DNA of 64,000 bases from Taudactylus pleione (Eukaryota; Chordata; Amphibia; Anura; Myobatrachidae), in the NCBI GenBank assembly GCA_031769625.1, contig JAUIMM010000484.1:5263501-5327500 (forward strand). The letters run 5' to 3'. Position 1 is the stretch's first letter. Every line of letters starts with the position of its first letter. A program made the position numbers and the translations under genes. Positions 1 through 13,643 of this stretch are shown here, one piece after another. The notes under the pieces were generated by a model. That model worked only from the letters and a program-made list of their open reading frames with translations, was not told the DNA's origin and searched no databases.

Positions 1-12
1 GCCAGTCCGGCC

Positions 13-250
13 CTGACAGATAAAACATGTATACGTCTGAAGATAAAACAAGTATACGTTTGACAGATAACATGTATACATCTGATAGACAAAACTTGTA
101 TATGTCTGACAGATAAAACATGTATACATCCGACAGATAAAACAAGAATAAGTCTGACAGATAAAACATGTATACATCTGACAGATAAAACATGTATACA
201 TCTGACAGATAAAACATGTATACATCCGACAGATAAAACATGTATACGTT
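13..250. repeat. 24-bp tandem repeat
   Basis: About ten head-to-tail copies of a roughly 24-bp unit built on GACAGATAAAACATGTATAC. Copies differ by a few substitutions and small deletions. Each unit contains the near-palindrome ACATGTATAC. There are no unique spacers, so this is a minisatellite. The left edge may lie outside the window. Confidence 0.9.
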
Positions 251-1051
251 TAAAGTTTGATAGTTGCTTTGCACAATATTGCTCTAAAAAATATATGGAT
301 GCTATGGAAGCTAAATATGTTCCAATTTCTTTGGTCAAGTAAACAATACAAAAAATATATAAAAATAAAAACATATATGTTAAAAATATAGTAAGGAATA
401 ATGCATAAAATAGCACTTATTCCCTAAATGACATATAATATACAATTGGGTAATCAAAGTAAGAAGCCTGAATCTAATCATTAATGTTTTTGTAATGTAT
501 GTTAGGTGTCTGAAATTCCAAGTCCACAAAAAAAACTGGAATAAGTATTACCTATTAGGCTATTTGTAGACCTGACTTGACATATAAATGCATAATTCAG
601 TTTCTAGAGCCTTTCCTGGAATGAAATGTGGTTACTACAGCAAGAAAATAATTAAATATAGAGCTGGAAGTGCAAACAGAAGCTACTCATGTGTGGTCTG
701 CAGGTGTTCAGAAAGATTGGCTGAATTATAAAAAACAGGGCTGTTCCTGTATTAGCATTAAAGCAGCAGACGGAATAACAACTCAATTCATTATGCAAGT
801 GTTGTTAAAGCCCAATTACTTTAATGGTATTCATCCCGGAATCGTTGGAAGGAAACCATGAGCACAATTTGTTGTTGAAACTTCAGGAAGTTCACAATGA
901 ACACAAATAGCCTGACAAGTTATGTCTATAAAAACAAGGTTTTGCAGATAAAACTGTATCTTTCAATTTTTTTAATATCACTAAATACAAATTGAAAGAG
1001 ACTATTATAAACTGAAGTAATACTGCTAGATATAAATTTAATTAATATATT
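251..1051. other. AT-rich filler, nothing recognised
   Basis: No coding stretch with family motifs, no clear inverted repeat and no array. Short open frames here have no recognisable domain. Confidence 0.6.
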
Positions 1052-1654
1052 TATAGAAAATAGATTGAATAGCGGGCGACTAGGTTGCTAAAATGTGCTC
1101 ATAACATGGGTGTTAACCAATTAATACATATACATACCCATGATCCAATTCATAAAAATAAAGTGCCAGTGCATATATATGTATAGATAAATAATAAAGG
1201 ACTTCATCAAGGGGATGAAGTCCTTTGGACGAAACGCATTGGGAGTGACCAGACCTTGCCTCTTGGACATATGAAATAATCTATCTCCACATATTCCACT
1301 CAGATAAGATGCTAATTTATTTATTATTTTTTAAGAAAGGAATGTTTCCTTTTTTAAGTGGCATGGAATATTTTTTATTCTGATCCTCTTTTACTCTGTT
1401 TTATTGATTTATATTGCTTGCTTGTATAATCTTGTGTATTCCCCATTTCCTTATCCCCTTAGCCCCTCCCCTCCCATTTTTATGAATTGTGTCTCTCAAT
1501 AAATTGTTTATTATTTATCTATACATATATATGCACTGGCACTTTATTTTTATGAATTGGATCATGGGTATGTATATGTATTATTTGGTTAACACCCATG
1601 TTATGAGCACATTTTAGCAACCAAGTCACCCGCTAGTCAATCTATTTTCTATAT
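1052..1654. mobile_element. Foldback element with ~145-bp inverted arms
   Basis: The left arm (about 1052-1197) reappears inverted at about 1508-1654 with few differences; both contain the complement pair around CATAACATGGGTGTTAACC. The arms enclose about 310 bp that begins with a hammerhead-like motif (1212-1246). No target duplication was recognised. Long arms with a GACGAAACGC hinge are reminiscent of hammerhead-bearing retroelement terminal repeats (Penelope-like elements, retrozymes), but no reverse transcriptase is present, so the class is open. Confidence 0.7.
1212..1246 (+). ncRNA. Decayed type I hammerhead-like motif
   Basis: Order seen: GGGATGA (1212-1218; the consensus core is CUGANGA), stem II GTCC-TTT-GGAC (1220-1230), then GAAAC (1231-1235), then a weak stem III candidate. 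Two core positions are wrong, and the base at the expected cleavage site is G, which active hammerheads do not use, so it is probably inactive. The same bases can form another hairpin: 1199-1208 pairs with 1214-1223 over ten bases. This is a motif resemblance, not a proven ribozyme. Confidence 0.35.
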
Positions 1655-2233
1655 TCACTATTAATACTATTACCAGTATTTTCTCTTTGACACTGGGCTG
1701 ACGCCCTTATATGTTGGGAATTGTTGCTATATTGCATTAACCATTTGGTCACAAATCAATACACCTGATTACACACACTTGTGGGCGCTGTACTCACTCA
1801 CTTTTTCTGTAATATATTTATTTAATCTGGTAATTATGTAATAGATGTAATAAAACTAATTTAAGAAGATTGTTCATTTATTTTATTTAATTTGCATACT
1901 TATTTTTACTGTCATTAATATTATTTACTTGATTTAACTAGACATTATTATCTTGTTCAATTTTAAGTAATGTGTGCTATACATTTTAGTGCTATATGAA
2001 TGCATACATAACTTATATGCCTGCTACTTTCCCTCTGAGATCTATCTATTTCTAATATGTAGCATATACTCTATTTCCATTCACATGCTAATTTTTATGT
2101 TGTAACTAAATTAGATGGATGGATATAGCTCTGATTGTTCAATAAGTTCATACAACCATTATTCTAATTCTTGTATACGGTACTAAGATTTATTTTATAT
2201 GTATTCTCTTTTCCATTCTCAGTTTCACTCTTT
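1655..2233. other. AT-rich filler, nothing recognised
   Basis: No motif-bearing reading frame and no inverted repeat beyond the end of the foldback arm. Confidence 0.55.
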
Positions 2234-2766
2234 GGGCCTGATTCACTACGGATCGCAATATTGCCTACGCACGCAGTTCAACTGCGATAGCATGCTAATC
2301 CATAGCGATCGCAATGCAAACTCAGCACTACATAAGGACGCCCACTTTACCTTAGACATATCCGTAATGCTTAGCAGAATAGCGAAACCAGTGGTACAAT
2401 CAAGTACCATCGCAGCCGCACGCACACTTGCACAAGCCCTGACCTTACTCAGAAATTGCTAACAACCACGCACGCTATGAGACCTCAGACTGCAAATGGC
2501 ATCGCAATGGATAATTTCTGCATGCCCCTGCAACGGCGTGCGAACGCACTGGTACACCTGCATTTCCCCAACCACTCCCCTGTCACCACCCACAAACAGT
2601 GATTCCTATCAATCACTCTGCGAGGGGTCTGCGTGGCCTCTGAGATTGCAGTCCCGATCACAATAGCTAGTTTGTGCAGTCGCACTGCGATACATACACA
2701 TACACAGAATGCAGCAAATGGCCGATTGTGCATATTAGCAGCTATGATCCAAGCTAAATCAGGCAC
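2234..2766. mobile_element. Harbinger-type MITE (GGGCCTGATTCA family)
   Basis: 533 bp. The left end is GGGCCTGATTCAC; the right end reads as an imperfect inverse (GTGCCTGATTTAG on the minus strand). TSD TTT at 2231-2233 and 2767-2769, with C before and G after, as in the other copies. The interior is rich in GATCGCA and TGCGATC words and has no coding potential. It most resembles the copy at 59331. Confidence 0.8.
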
Positions 2767-2769
2767 TTT

Positions 2770-4003
<1,234 letters not shown>

Positions 4004-5284
4004 TCTATATAATAAGTGAGATAGTGTGTCTGTCTGTTTATCCTTTATGCACGGCAAGAGTTTTAGACCTAGCTCCACCAAATTTGGCATGGTGGTGTAG
4101 TTTGCCCAGGATTAGGGTTTTCTCTAGGTTTAAACTTCATCAGGGCCACACCCTGATGAAGTTAATTCCTATAAATTGGGACACTCTTACATTACAAAGG
4201 TTCCAAGCTGGCTCCTTTGGAAAACAGCAGGTTGCCAAAAACCTGTGTGAAAGCTGCAAATTGTTCCTTTTAATCTCACAGGGTGAGCAAACTTTATGAC
4301 TCATGCAAATGCATATTAAATCCAGGGGTAGTCCTTTTAAAAAAAAAAAAACACTTACATTTGCCCCCACACAGAGCTCATTCATGTTATGTCACACAGG
4401 GCCCACTCTGGTTATGCCACACAATAGTAGTGCTCCTTATACATTATGCCAACAGTAACGCCCCTTACACATTATACCACACAGTAGTACCCCTTGCACA
4501 TTATGCCACACAGTAATGCCCCTTATAACATTATGCCACACAATAATGTCCCTTACACATTATGCCCCCCCAGTAACTCACCTCCCCATGTCCCTCCAGC
4601 AGCCTCTCACCTGCCCCTGTGTGCTATCAGCAGCCAGCAGGTATGGATTTGGTGCTGGGCTGCCAGCTAATTACAGCTGGTGCACCGGCAGGCAGGGGCA
4701 GACATGGACAGACAGCACTGGCAATTTGAATTGGGCGCTGGTCACAAGCCAATTGGAACTCGCAGCAAATCAGGAGCAGCCACTGCTGACTGGCTGCCAG
4801 TCTGCAAGCTCTGATTGCCTTGCGACCAGCGGAGCTGTCTCTTCATGTCTGCCTGCTGTAATCAGCTGGCAAGCCACCACCAAATCAACACTCCTGACAG
4901 CTGGGCACCCCTCGGCGGCCCTGACTGGACCGGCCCACCATTTGTGCGTGACTGGGTGCCGGGGGAGTAGTAGGCCACAGAGTCAGCTCAGGCACCATAG
5001 CAACCACAAGAGTGGAAGCTTCCAACAGCCTTTTCATTCTGGCTTCCAATGGAAAAACTAACAAAATTGTTTATACCGCAGTGTTGAGATAACAGTGTCT
5101 AAATTCTCTATATAAATGGATAGATAGGTCTTTCTCAGGGCTAAAACTATGTTAGCAAACAGTGGCGTCATTTTCAGTATCAATGCAATTCTGTTATAGG
5201 CAAAGACAATTTAAATAAATTAAGGCTGTAGGTGTACATCAGGGTCCAGTCTTCAAACCAGGCAACACTGGGTATCCCAGCTAG
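4004..5284 (+). mobile_element. Non-autonomous Helitron
   Basis: 1281 bp with the Helitron signature: 5' TC (TCTATATAATAAGTGAG), 3' CTAG, and insertion between host A (4003) and T (5285) without a TSD. Just before CTAG lies a short hairpin, CTGGG-TAT-CCCAG (5267-5279 region), matching the subterminal hairpin of the family. The sequence before it (GGCAACACTGGGTATCCCAG) resembles the common animal Helitron terminus. No Rep or helicase motifs occur inside, so it would have depended on an autonomous partner. The open frame at 4516-5061 has no recognisable domain. Confidence 0.85.
4385..4572. repeat. Short diverged tandem repeats inside the Helitron
   Basis: Six or so copies of a ~28-bp unit carrying TTATGCCACACAGTAATGCC and CCCTTACACA. 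Gain of internal tandem repeats is common in Helitrons. A related but distinct ~26-bp array sits at 48.44 kb. Confidence 0.7.
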
Positions 5285-6221
5285 TTTTATATAGAGAGGT
5301 GAATGGAAAGGGGGGGTTCTTAACCTCAACCCTCATGTTTTCCCAACAGGTCATGTTTTGAGGATTTCTGTCTGTGGAAGCAGATGGGATAATTACTTAC
5401 AGTACCCAGCAAATTACATTAACTGACCTGTGCATGACTAAAGAAATACAAAAAACGTGACCTGTTGGTGGTATTTGGGGACTGGAATTAAGAACCACTG
5501 ATGTTGAAAAAGGGAATATAAGAATTAAAATTAAAACAAACGTATAACAGACTATCGCAAGATGCAATGTCAATAATCCATAGTATGGGCCTGAGGCGCT
5601 TTAAGAGAGGAGGGGGCCCATGTGCAGCCCCATCCTCTCCGGCACCGCAGTAGACTCTGGCATTGTTCCAGAGTGTACTGTGCATATCCAGGTCTCCGGG
5701 AACATGGCACCAGTGCCATGGTTCCAGGACATTATTACTGCGCATGCGTGAATCACCGGGGAAAAGGCCGTGGTGGCCATTTTCCCATTGATTTCTGCAG
5801 CCAGCGCTGGGCCACCGGAAAGGTATATGAAGTATATGAGTATATGAAATTGGGTGCAGGGTGTGCGGTGCATGGGCCCCCATGGATCCATTATAAATAT
5901 GCCCCTGGTATGGGCTAGAGGAGCATAGAGGAGCAATTCTCTTCCAATGTATAGAAAATTTTCAGTTTCCCAATGAGAGAAAAAGAATGGATATTACCAG
6001 TTCTGCAGAAGATGAGTAAAATAATCGCTGCAGTCTTTAAGATTATACGGTCTGTTACAAAGTTCTTCTTTTTTTCATACCTTGGGTTTTTACACCACAT
6101 CATAGGTGACCATCTTGTACAGATGAGCAGCAGTTTATGTATATTATCTAAATTTTGTCTTTAATATTGATTTCAAGTGAGTGTTCTGTAATTCCATTAG
6201 GTACATCTCTTTTACAATTAT
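5285..6221. other. Unclassified repeats
   Basis: 5300-5505 has the look of a degraded hAT-like MITE: its right edge reads TTAAGAACCACTG, like the CAGTGGTTCT terminus. 5590-5915 is a GC-richer block with GGGCCCATG near one edge and CATGGGCCC near the other. TSDs were not found, so neither is claimed as a complete element. Confidence 0.4.
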
Positions 6222-7073
6222 GGCCCGTATTCAATTTGAGGCGAAAAGTCCGAATCCAAGATACTTTTTCGCTGATGACGTCATTTTCACCTGTTTTGCT
6301 TTTACCCCGTTTTTCAATTTGAAAGAATTTCCACCTAGAAAAAGTTTCGCCTATGAATAGCAGGCAGAAAAAAGTGCAGAATTGGGGTTTTTGGGGTGCA
6401 ACGTTGCGGGAACCCCCCTTCAACCTTCAGACAGTCCCCCAAAGGTAAACTGTGTCAAAAATTTTTTTAAAAACACTTAAGGACACCCCAAAAAATGACT
6501 TTGAGATAGGGGGTGAAAAAAAAAATGTTGGGGTACAAAGTTAAAAACTAGCAAACTTGACTCTGGGGGAGTCCCCAAATATGCCTCAGGTGTTATTTTT
6601 CATTGCAGGTACTTGCTGCAGGTGGATTTTTCACAATTTTTTCAACTTAACTTTAGCAACTTTAAAATATGCTGGCCCCCATTTTCAAGTACCACAAATT
6701 TGCTGGGATAACTTATTTTCTGGAAAAAATACTCCTGAATACTATTCTGCACCACGTATTGAAAAACGCTAGTTAGCAGCTATTGAGCCTGTTTAACAAC
6801 ACCAAATACCGTCAGCAAGCCAAATCGGGGGGTACCATAGCTAACTCCTATGTCAGAGCATCTTTTGGGGGGTGTCAGGCTGATTTCCTCAATTCTGACA
6901 GTACTTTCCGCCTGTTCAAGTTTCACCGGGTCCCGTTTTCGCGTACTTTCAAATTGAATATGGGGTAAAGCATGCACGCGCACGATACTTTTCCGCCTAC
7001 AAAACAGGCGAAGTATGCGAAAAATCTGGAACGCGAAAAAGTATCGCGGCTCGGCTCAAATTGAATGCGGCTC
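6222..7073. mobile_element. Foldback MITE with ATTCAATTTGAG termini
   Basis: About 850 bp. The left end GGCCCGTATTCAATTTGAG is mirrored at the right (GAGCCGCATTCAATTTGAG on the minus strand). Subterminal parts are also inverted: GATACTTTTTCGC near the left pairs with GCGAAAAAGTATC near the right. No coding capacity. The TSD could not be fixed, so edges may be off by a few bases and the superfamily is unknown. Confidence 0.65.
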
Positions 7074-7749
7074 TAAATTTTAACTGCCAGGTTTATTTGT
7101 ACCCGAAAGCTAACATGCTACTGACAAAACTATTTTTTCCTCATACACATAAATAGACAGTTTTGCATAGTACTGTCCCCTAAAGTCATACTTAGGGGCA
7201 GATTAACTTAGCTGCATTAGTGTGTTTTTTTTTACGCATCATGTATAAAATTTGTATAACTTTTACGTGCTTAAAAATGATGCACTCTCCTATTACAAAA
7301 GTTTTAACATGTTCAAAAAACAGGTACGAGAAAAGCTGTGTAGGTACATGTTACCAAAAAAAGAGTAACAAAAGCTATTCACTGTAATTTATAATGTGCA
7401 ATAGTTAACATGCATTGTCAGAAATATAGATATTAGGACTTGGTGAATTAGGTTTCCTTGTTGATGTACTGTTAAAACCCTGGCCCCTCGTAGATCAATA
7501 GGATGCTAATTCATATGACTCACAAGAAAACTATTCTCTTTAAGTATAAGGGGCATAGGAAGACCTTTTGGTTAAAGTCCTGTCATAATAGCATAGGAGA
7601 TTGATTTGAAAGTCAGGACAAATTTTCAACTAGCTTGTCAGGAGTCAGGAAATCCTGAGCAGATTGTCTGGGGTAGAGCCAATTTACTGTTTCTGCTCAT
7701 TCAGTTATGATAACTTTGTCACCAGGACATGTAGATTGCACAACCCTTT
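7074..7749. other. AT-rich filler, nothing recognised
   Basis: Low-complexity T and A runs. No reading frame with known motifs and no paired ends. Confidence 0.5.
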
Positions 7750-8304
7750 GGGCCTGATTCAGAGCCGCTCGTAAGCGGCCGCTCATTCGCTCCAAGCGAT
7801 GTTTGCCCAACTGCGGATGCGTACATATCGTAATACGCATGCGCGAACCAGTCAGTGCGGCCGAAAATCGTTTGTTCACTAAATAGCGAATGCCTGCTAT
7901 TTTGAGTGACAGAATGAGGCGTATGTGAGTGGTAACAGGGGAAGGTGCTTGAAAACGGGGAGCGGAGATCCGAACGCAGGCATGCTTAAAGGTCATTGAC
8001 CATGTCACTGGGTTATTTTATAGCCAGAACTGCTCGCAAGATTGTGGTAGCAAAAACCAACCCCAAGAATAGCGAGCAGTTCACATGCTGGTCGATATAC
8101 TCGATTAATCTAATAAATAGCAGACATGACGTAGGATGCGAGCGGCCAGGGGGCGTATTTTTTGAAAAAACGACCACAAGTTTTGTTCGCTCGTTCAGAC
8201 CTAGAGGCGTAAACAGACCGCAAAGAGCGAACGGTTCATTTGAATAGCCACCCCTATTTTCTGGACGAGCGAGCGCTAATTGCGTCTGGCTCTGAATCAG
8301 GCCC
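7750..8304. mobile_element. Harbinger-type MITE
   Basis: 555 bp, ending in a perfect 17-bp TIR (GGGCCTGATTCAGAGCC) with TSD TTT (7747-7749, 8305-8307) in a C-TTT-G context. The interior is clearly homologous to the MITE at 41981: both hold GAACCAGTCAGTGCGG, GAGTGACAGAATGAGGCG and GGTAACAGGGGAAGGTGC. Open frames in it (for example 7697-8008 minus) are by-products of its CG-rich termini. Confidence 0.9.
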
Positions 8305-8307
8305 TTT

Positions 8308-10565
8308 GTCTGTGTTTGCATCTATAGGAAGCATACAGTATACCAATTGAGAGTAAAACAAAGGGTTGTCTGTTTGCAAAGGTAATCAGACAAAAGTAGA
8401 TATTAAAAAGTCTTTTATGTGGTTTTAGATGTAAAATTAATATTTCTATAATCACTAGGAGCGTCCAAATGTTCATAAAGATATATCAAGTCTATTCACA
8501 GGTTTGACATGATTTTCAAATCACTCAAAAGTATGATTTCCAAGATATGAAACATCTCAACCATCCCACAACACAAATGCAAGATATCTACAATAATATG
8601 ATAGCTAAAATAGCAGATATTAATGTGAACACCCCATATCTTAAGTAATCATTCCATAGGGGGAGTTCTGAAGAATTATTTGGTTTTATGTGAAATGTAA
8701 CTAAAGTAGTTTAGAGAGGGTTGCAGATTTAATTAGCTGGTCGCCAGTCAGCAAATACTTGATAATGACATCACAAGGGGTGCACAGGGGATAAAGGGTA
8801 TTGGTATTTTGGGTTGAGACTTCAGGGGTCCTATCTGATTGAGGAACTCTTCCATGACTTCTCTGGTTCCCCAAGTACAGACTAATGCTGGTCATATGAT
8901 TTTCGGTGAGTCTTACGATGGATCCTGTGGAAATCGTTTAATTTTTGGAGTAGGATACAATCCGATGCGTGCTCCTGCAGCTCCTATAAACGGATAGTAT
9001 GATCAGATGTGCAGCACATATGTTCCATCCCATTGTGTGCAGATCGTACCGTTTATTTTGCGCATGCGATGCATTGTGTGTCCATTCAAGTCGATCAATT
9101 ACTTTTCCCTGATGAACGCGTGAGGCACACGATTGATCGTACGACAGATCGGGTGCTAAGAAAAACAACAAATATGCCGCCGGGGCTGCCAGGGTGCTCC
9201 GGGGAGTCAGATGGTGAATCTGATCTGACTCTGATTGTGCAGGTGTATGGCCAGCAATAGCTGAGTGTTTCTTCTGTAAGTTTTCCCTTTTTATTTGTAA
9301 TTGCCATACATGTATGTACCTTTGTAACCTATTTCCTTTTTACATTTTTTTATAACTAAGCATTGTATTCCTTATTAGTTTATTTCATATATGCTCCAAA
9401 ACCCAGTCTTTGAAGAGATTATTAGAGCTAGGGCTATACTTTATTAGTAATTGCTACAAGCAGGGGTCAGACCAGCTAACCGAGGAGAGTTGTGTCAACT
9501 AGTCTGCACAATTGTTATAGAGGTTAGGGAATGGTGGCCCCTTTATGGCAAGTACTATCTTTTGTGGCAGTGAAACAAGCAAGGTATTCAAATTATAGTG
9601 CTCTATCCATAGGCAGAGTGCAACTCAAGTCAGGGATTCTTGCTGCAGCCCCTGACAAATGTTATTTTAAAAATGAATGCTTGATTTTTAACACATGTCA
9701 TGAGGCTTTGAGAATTGGCAGGTGCAATAGATATGAAAGGAATAATCCAGTTCTCCCCTGCATTGTTTTTTAAAACAAGTTGTTTGGTTTATTCTACAAC
9801 ACTTCCTGTATATCCTTTACAGGAAATTATACTTTTTTGTGTTGACCATTTGAATGACGACATTTAAACCCAGTCTACCTTTAACCCTGCCGACCAAAGT
9901 CATTGTCGACTGATTACCTTTTGATTTTTTTACTCTCTCAACCTATTGACTGTCAACCTTTTCATGTTGACCTATTGACTGTCTAATGTCGCACATCCAC
10001 AAGGCGATTAAACAGAGCTATTGACCGATAACGATATCGTTATCATTCAATCACTTGTTAATCACCCGCAAATCAGGTAGTTTAATGTCAAAAACGACCA
10101 GCAATGCGCGCTGTGTCCATGTAGAAACTAATAAAGTGTATGACTCATGAAATATTGGGTTAACAATGCGATCTGACCAACTTTGTGGTCAAATAAATTA
10201 CCCACGAATAGACTACAGGTGCGAGTTAGCACGGCAACTGCCACTCTTTATGACAGCCTGAATTCATGCAAAAATGAGCAACTTCGGGCCGTAAGGGGTG
10301 CAAGAAGCTTTACTGTAGTTGGCGTTTTAATGCCGTTGCAACGGCAACTCACTTCCCTCACGAGTAACAGGACTGACCCCTTAATTGAAAAGCATGGATC
10401 ATTTTTGCATTGTCATGACTCTTTTGGCTGGTGGAGGCAACGTTATGGAGATGCATTCATCACATCTGGGCTATTATCACCCATGAAACATGTCTGGATT
10501 ATTACCTGATAACTTACTCCAGAATAATTTAAAGAAAAAACAGAGTTTAAACCTGAAGCTGAATA
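8308..10565. other. Unclassified interval with MITE-like debris
   Basis: 8905-9200 is a CpG-rich block with GATCGTAC-type words. 9840-9995 repeats GTTGACC and CTATTGACTGTC words, like degraded frog MITE sequence (a similar patch is at 61870-61950). Near 10030 is a short perfect palindrome, AACGATATCGTT. No complete element and no gene were seen. Confidence 0.4.
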
Positions 10566-10621
10566 GTTAAATCAAGAAGCTGATGTGTGGTTAAACTTGC
10601 ACAACAGCTTCTTGATTTAAC
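10566..10621. repeat. 17-bp inverted repeat hairpin
   Basis: GTTAAATCAAGAAGCTG (10566-10582) is matched by its exact inverse at 10605-10621 across a 22-base spacer. Partial pairing may continue outside. Probably the core of a small foldback MITE whose ends were not resolved. Confidence 0.75.
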
Positions 10622-12699
10622 TTTTCAACTATATACCTGGAGCTGATTTATTATGTGTTCAATACTATTGCTTTAAGGAGCTAAAACAATGAAGTTGGAA
10701 ATAGACCATGTGTTTTCTTATATCTACTGTATGATTATATGCATTGTGAATTGACAAAGCTTCCTTCAGATTAAATCATTCATGGAAAGCTCTGTAAATT
10801 CTTGGTTCAAGCAAGTAACATTTCTTTTGTTAGGCAAACATCTTCAACAACTGTTCATATTAATCCAATTAAGAGTAGATGCATATGCTTTTTATAGTCT
10901 TATAGATAAATGAACAATATAGTGCTTACATGGTAATGTCTAACATAGTTTTGTAGATGTTGCATGTTTAATAGTTAATAGGCCATTAAAGTCTTTTGAT
11001 TCATGTAATAGTGAATCTACAGTATAGGTTCCTGACGTATTCTTAATATATTGCAAGAATGCTCATATTGTTCACACTGTGTATCACATAATTCTTGTTT
11101 TGTTCATTATTTAACTTGTCTAAGTGCCAGTCCATAGCCTATATAAACTGTCCGTTTGCTCTGAGTTGTTGTCCTTGATCAGAAACTTACCAGTATGTGC
11201 ATGTACATAATGTATTTCCGAATAATGAAATGATTTACAGTTTCAATAGTTGAGACTTTGTTCTCTACTAGATCTGGTGAATAAACGTTAAACCCAATCT
11301 CTTTATCAAGCCAGAGTTATCCTTTCACTTTAATGAAATGTCCGGAAAACCCTTCTACTGTCCTCTCTCACTAAGATGGTGAAGTACAGGACATTGACAA
11401 AACAGCTGTGAGACATGGCAGCAGAGGATGGTTAGGTATGTGGGATTTGCTTTTTTAGTTAAGGAGTTAAGGTTATTTTTTAGATAATGCCATGGTAACA
11501 TCTATATAGGCAGATCTACAGATGCCTGGTTTATACAGCCTTTTACGTGACTTGGCTACTTTCACGATGATCGTCTTACGTCAACTTGGTATGGATTTTT
11601 TCTTGAGAAGTGAAGTTCTTGATAACATACAGTTTAGAATTCTTGGAAATAGGAATCTATAACTGACTTACTGCACTTGACACAAAACAGGAAGTATGAT
11701 TTTCCAGTCATAAACTGTGCAAACATGTGACAATTGTTTTCCAGTTTCCTATTTCAGAAATATGAAAGCCCGATGAATATCTGTACATATACACGTCAGC
11801 ATACAATATGATCATGGCAGCAAAGATTCATCTCGCAAAAAAACATAAATAAATAAGTACAGTGAAAATATAAATATTTAATTGTCTCGTATATCACTTG
11901 CTAGTGCAAGGAAGACATGTCTTATAGACAGCATGTCTAACATAAAGACAAGTCATTTTTCTCCAGAACAGTCTTAGCTCCCCATAAATGATGATAAATA
12001 TGTTGCACCAGATGAGGCACGTGGTAACCGATCAAGGTAAAGCTATGAATGATTAAACTCTGTTATTTGTGGCATGACAGCTTAGCCATAAATATCAATT
12101 AGGATTACTGTACATCTAACACATTGGTGTGCCTACATGGTCATATAACCTAAAGTTATGCACAGTTATATAAATATTAACTATAAAAGGAATTACACAG
12201 TTCTAACAGTCCTTCACATTCTACAGTACATGTGATGTCCCAAGGAGAAGTCGTAAAATAATTTATATAGTTTCATAGCATAACATTGACATACTGTATA
12301 GCACTACTAAAAATATTTCCAGTATATAAGCTGAATTCAATATAGATACAAAACAGATATAAAACAATTACTTTCCACATCTAATGAATGAACAATACTT
12401 AGGTGTTTATTTATAATTGACTTAAATAGACAATTCAAGTTTAAATGTAATTAATATACATCTAAAAGGTATAATGCAATAAATAAAATTAAATATAAAC
12501 ATAATAAAAAAATAACATTTACTGCATTATACCTTTTTAACATGTAATACATGTAATATATCAATTAAAGTTATATCGTAATCGCCTATTAAATGTAATT
12601 GTGCACCCAGAACGAAGTTTGCACTCTGGCACATAATTTTAAATATTCTTAAATGTGATGGTAGATTAATATTACTCACAAATTGTTTACTACAATTAT
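10622..12699. other. AT-rich interval, nothing recognised
   Basis: Over 2 kb of AT-rich sequence without motif-bearing frames. 12420-12540 contains a loose inverted pair around CATTTACTGCATTATACC and GGTATAATGCA. No host exon signature was found. Confidence 0.45.
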
Positions 12700-12905
12700 T
12701 CCAGATATGCCGACATTCAGGCTGCACCTTCTGGGAGGGGGCAGCCAGACCGGCAAAATCGGGAGCGTGGCTGGCTGTTGCTGGTGGAGCGGGCATTGTG
12801 AAACAGGGGGCGGGGCCAAAATGACGCAATTCAGGGTGAATCACGTCACAGGACACCCGATTTTCTGGAGGCTCCCGACCAAATTGGGAGGATAGGCAAG
12901 TATGA
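12700..12905. mobile_element. GC-rich MITE-like fragment
   Basis: A sharply GC-rich island in AT-rich surroundings: GGAGGGGGCAGCC, then GGGGGCGGGGCC, ending GGGAGGATAGGCAAGTATG. The right half contains CTCCCGA and TCGGGAG words in inverted arrangement, suggesting a short inverted-repeat element. No TSD was fixed. Confidence 0.4.
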
Positions 12906-13462
12906 ATTATTCACTCATTGGATGCCTATTTCTGCAAAATGTGGTTCTCGTTGCTGGGCTGTCCACTGTCCTGCATCTGCCTAACTCTCCTATCGCTGCC
13001 ATATATATTTATATTGTCTTCTTATGATTTTTCCAACGACTTACCCCTTTTTTGTAATCTCATTTCATCTCCCTCCTTTTCTTCCTGCAAAACCTACTGT
13101 ACATTAGGTGCAACATTAATCCAGATGTGCCATTTGTCCACTAATACCACAAAAGCAGCCAGAAATCTGAAAATCAACAAATGTACATGTATGATCACAA
13201 TTGCCTTTAAAACCTTATATGTAACTTTGCAGTGAGCTTAGTGATGATTTATCTATTGTTGAAAAACTGCAGTTTCTCTCATACTTTACTATTATATTTC
13301 TCCTATAAAGATATGTCCTCGCCCTTCATTGCTGTCGATGTGGCATATGTGCTCACGCATCGTGGCATGCGATTTTTCACATATGCCACAGTAGGCCAGG
13401 CCACAGCAGCATTCGTACCATGCAAGCCTATGAATCATGGTAGCAAACAAGATGCTCACAAC
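12906..13462. other. Unclassified host repeat interrupted by the next element
   Basis: 13315-13460 has a palindromic GC-richer patch (GTGGCATATGTG and CACATATGCCAC). It continues after the hAT insertion at 13644-13710 (CGTGGCATACGTGCCGCGAC), so it is an older element split by the one at 13463. Confidence 0.45.
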
Positions 13463-13635
13463 CAGTGGCAGCTCCAGAGGTGGGGCTGCAGCATAGTCCA
13501 AGATTCAAATAGGTGGAACCAAACCAACTGCCATTTCAAACACTGCCAAAATAGATGGCTGGGACTCACTGGCAGTTGACGTTGCTCCCCGGAATTTTGG
13601 ACTGCGCTGGAGCCCCACCCCTGGAGCCACCACTG
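13463..13635. mobile_element. hAT-type MITE with perfect 8-bp TSD
   Basis: 173 bp. The left end CAGTGGCAGCTCCAGAGG is mirrored at the right as CAGTGGTGGCTCCAGGGG. TSD CTCACAAC is exact at 13455-13462 and 13636-13643. A CAG start and an 8-bp TSD are hAT hallmarks. No coding capacity. It sits inside an older palindromic repeat. Confidence 0.9.
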
Positions 13636-13643
13636 CTCACAAC

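Noticed and set aside
13..250. Regularly spaced repeat resembling a CRISPR array
   Set aside because: Units abut without unique spacers and drift gradually; the context is a vertebrate genome.
4516..5061. 181-codon open frame
   Set aside because: Lies inside the non-autonomous Helitron, begins in a tandem repeat and has no Rep, helicase or other domain.
7697..8321. Overlapping open frames on both strands near 8 kb
   Set aside because: They coincide with a MITE whose CpG-rich inverted ends lack stops by composition.
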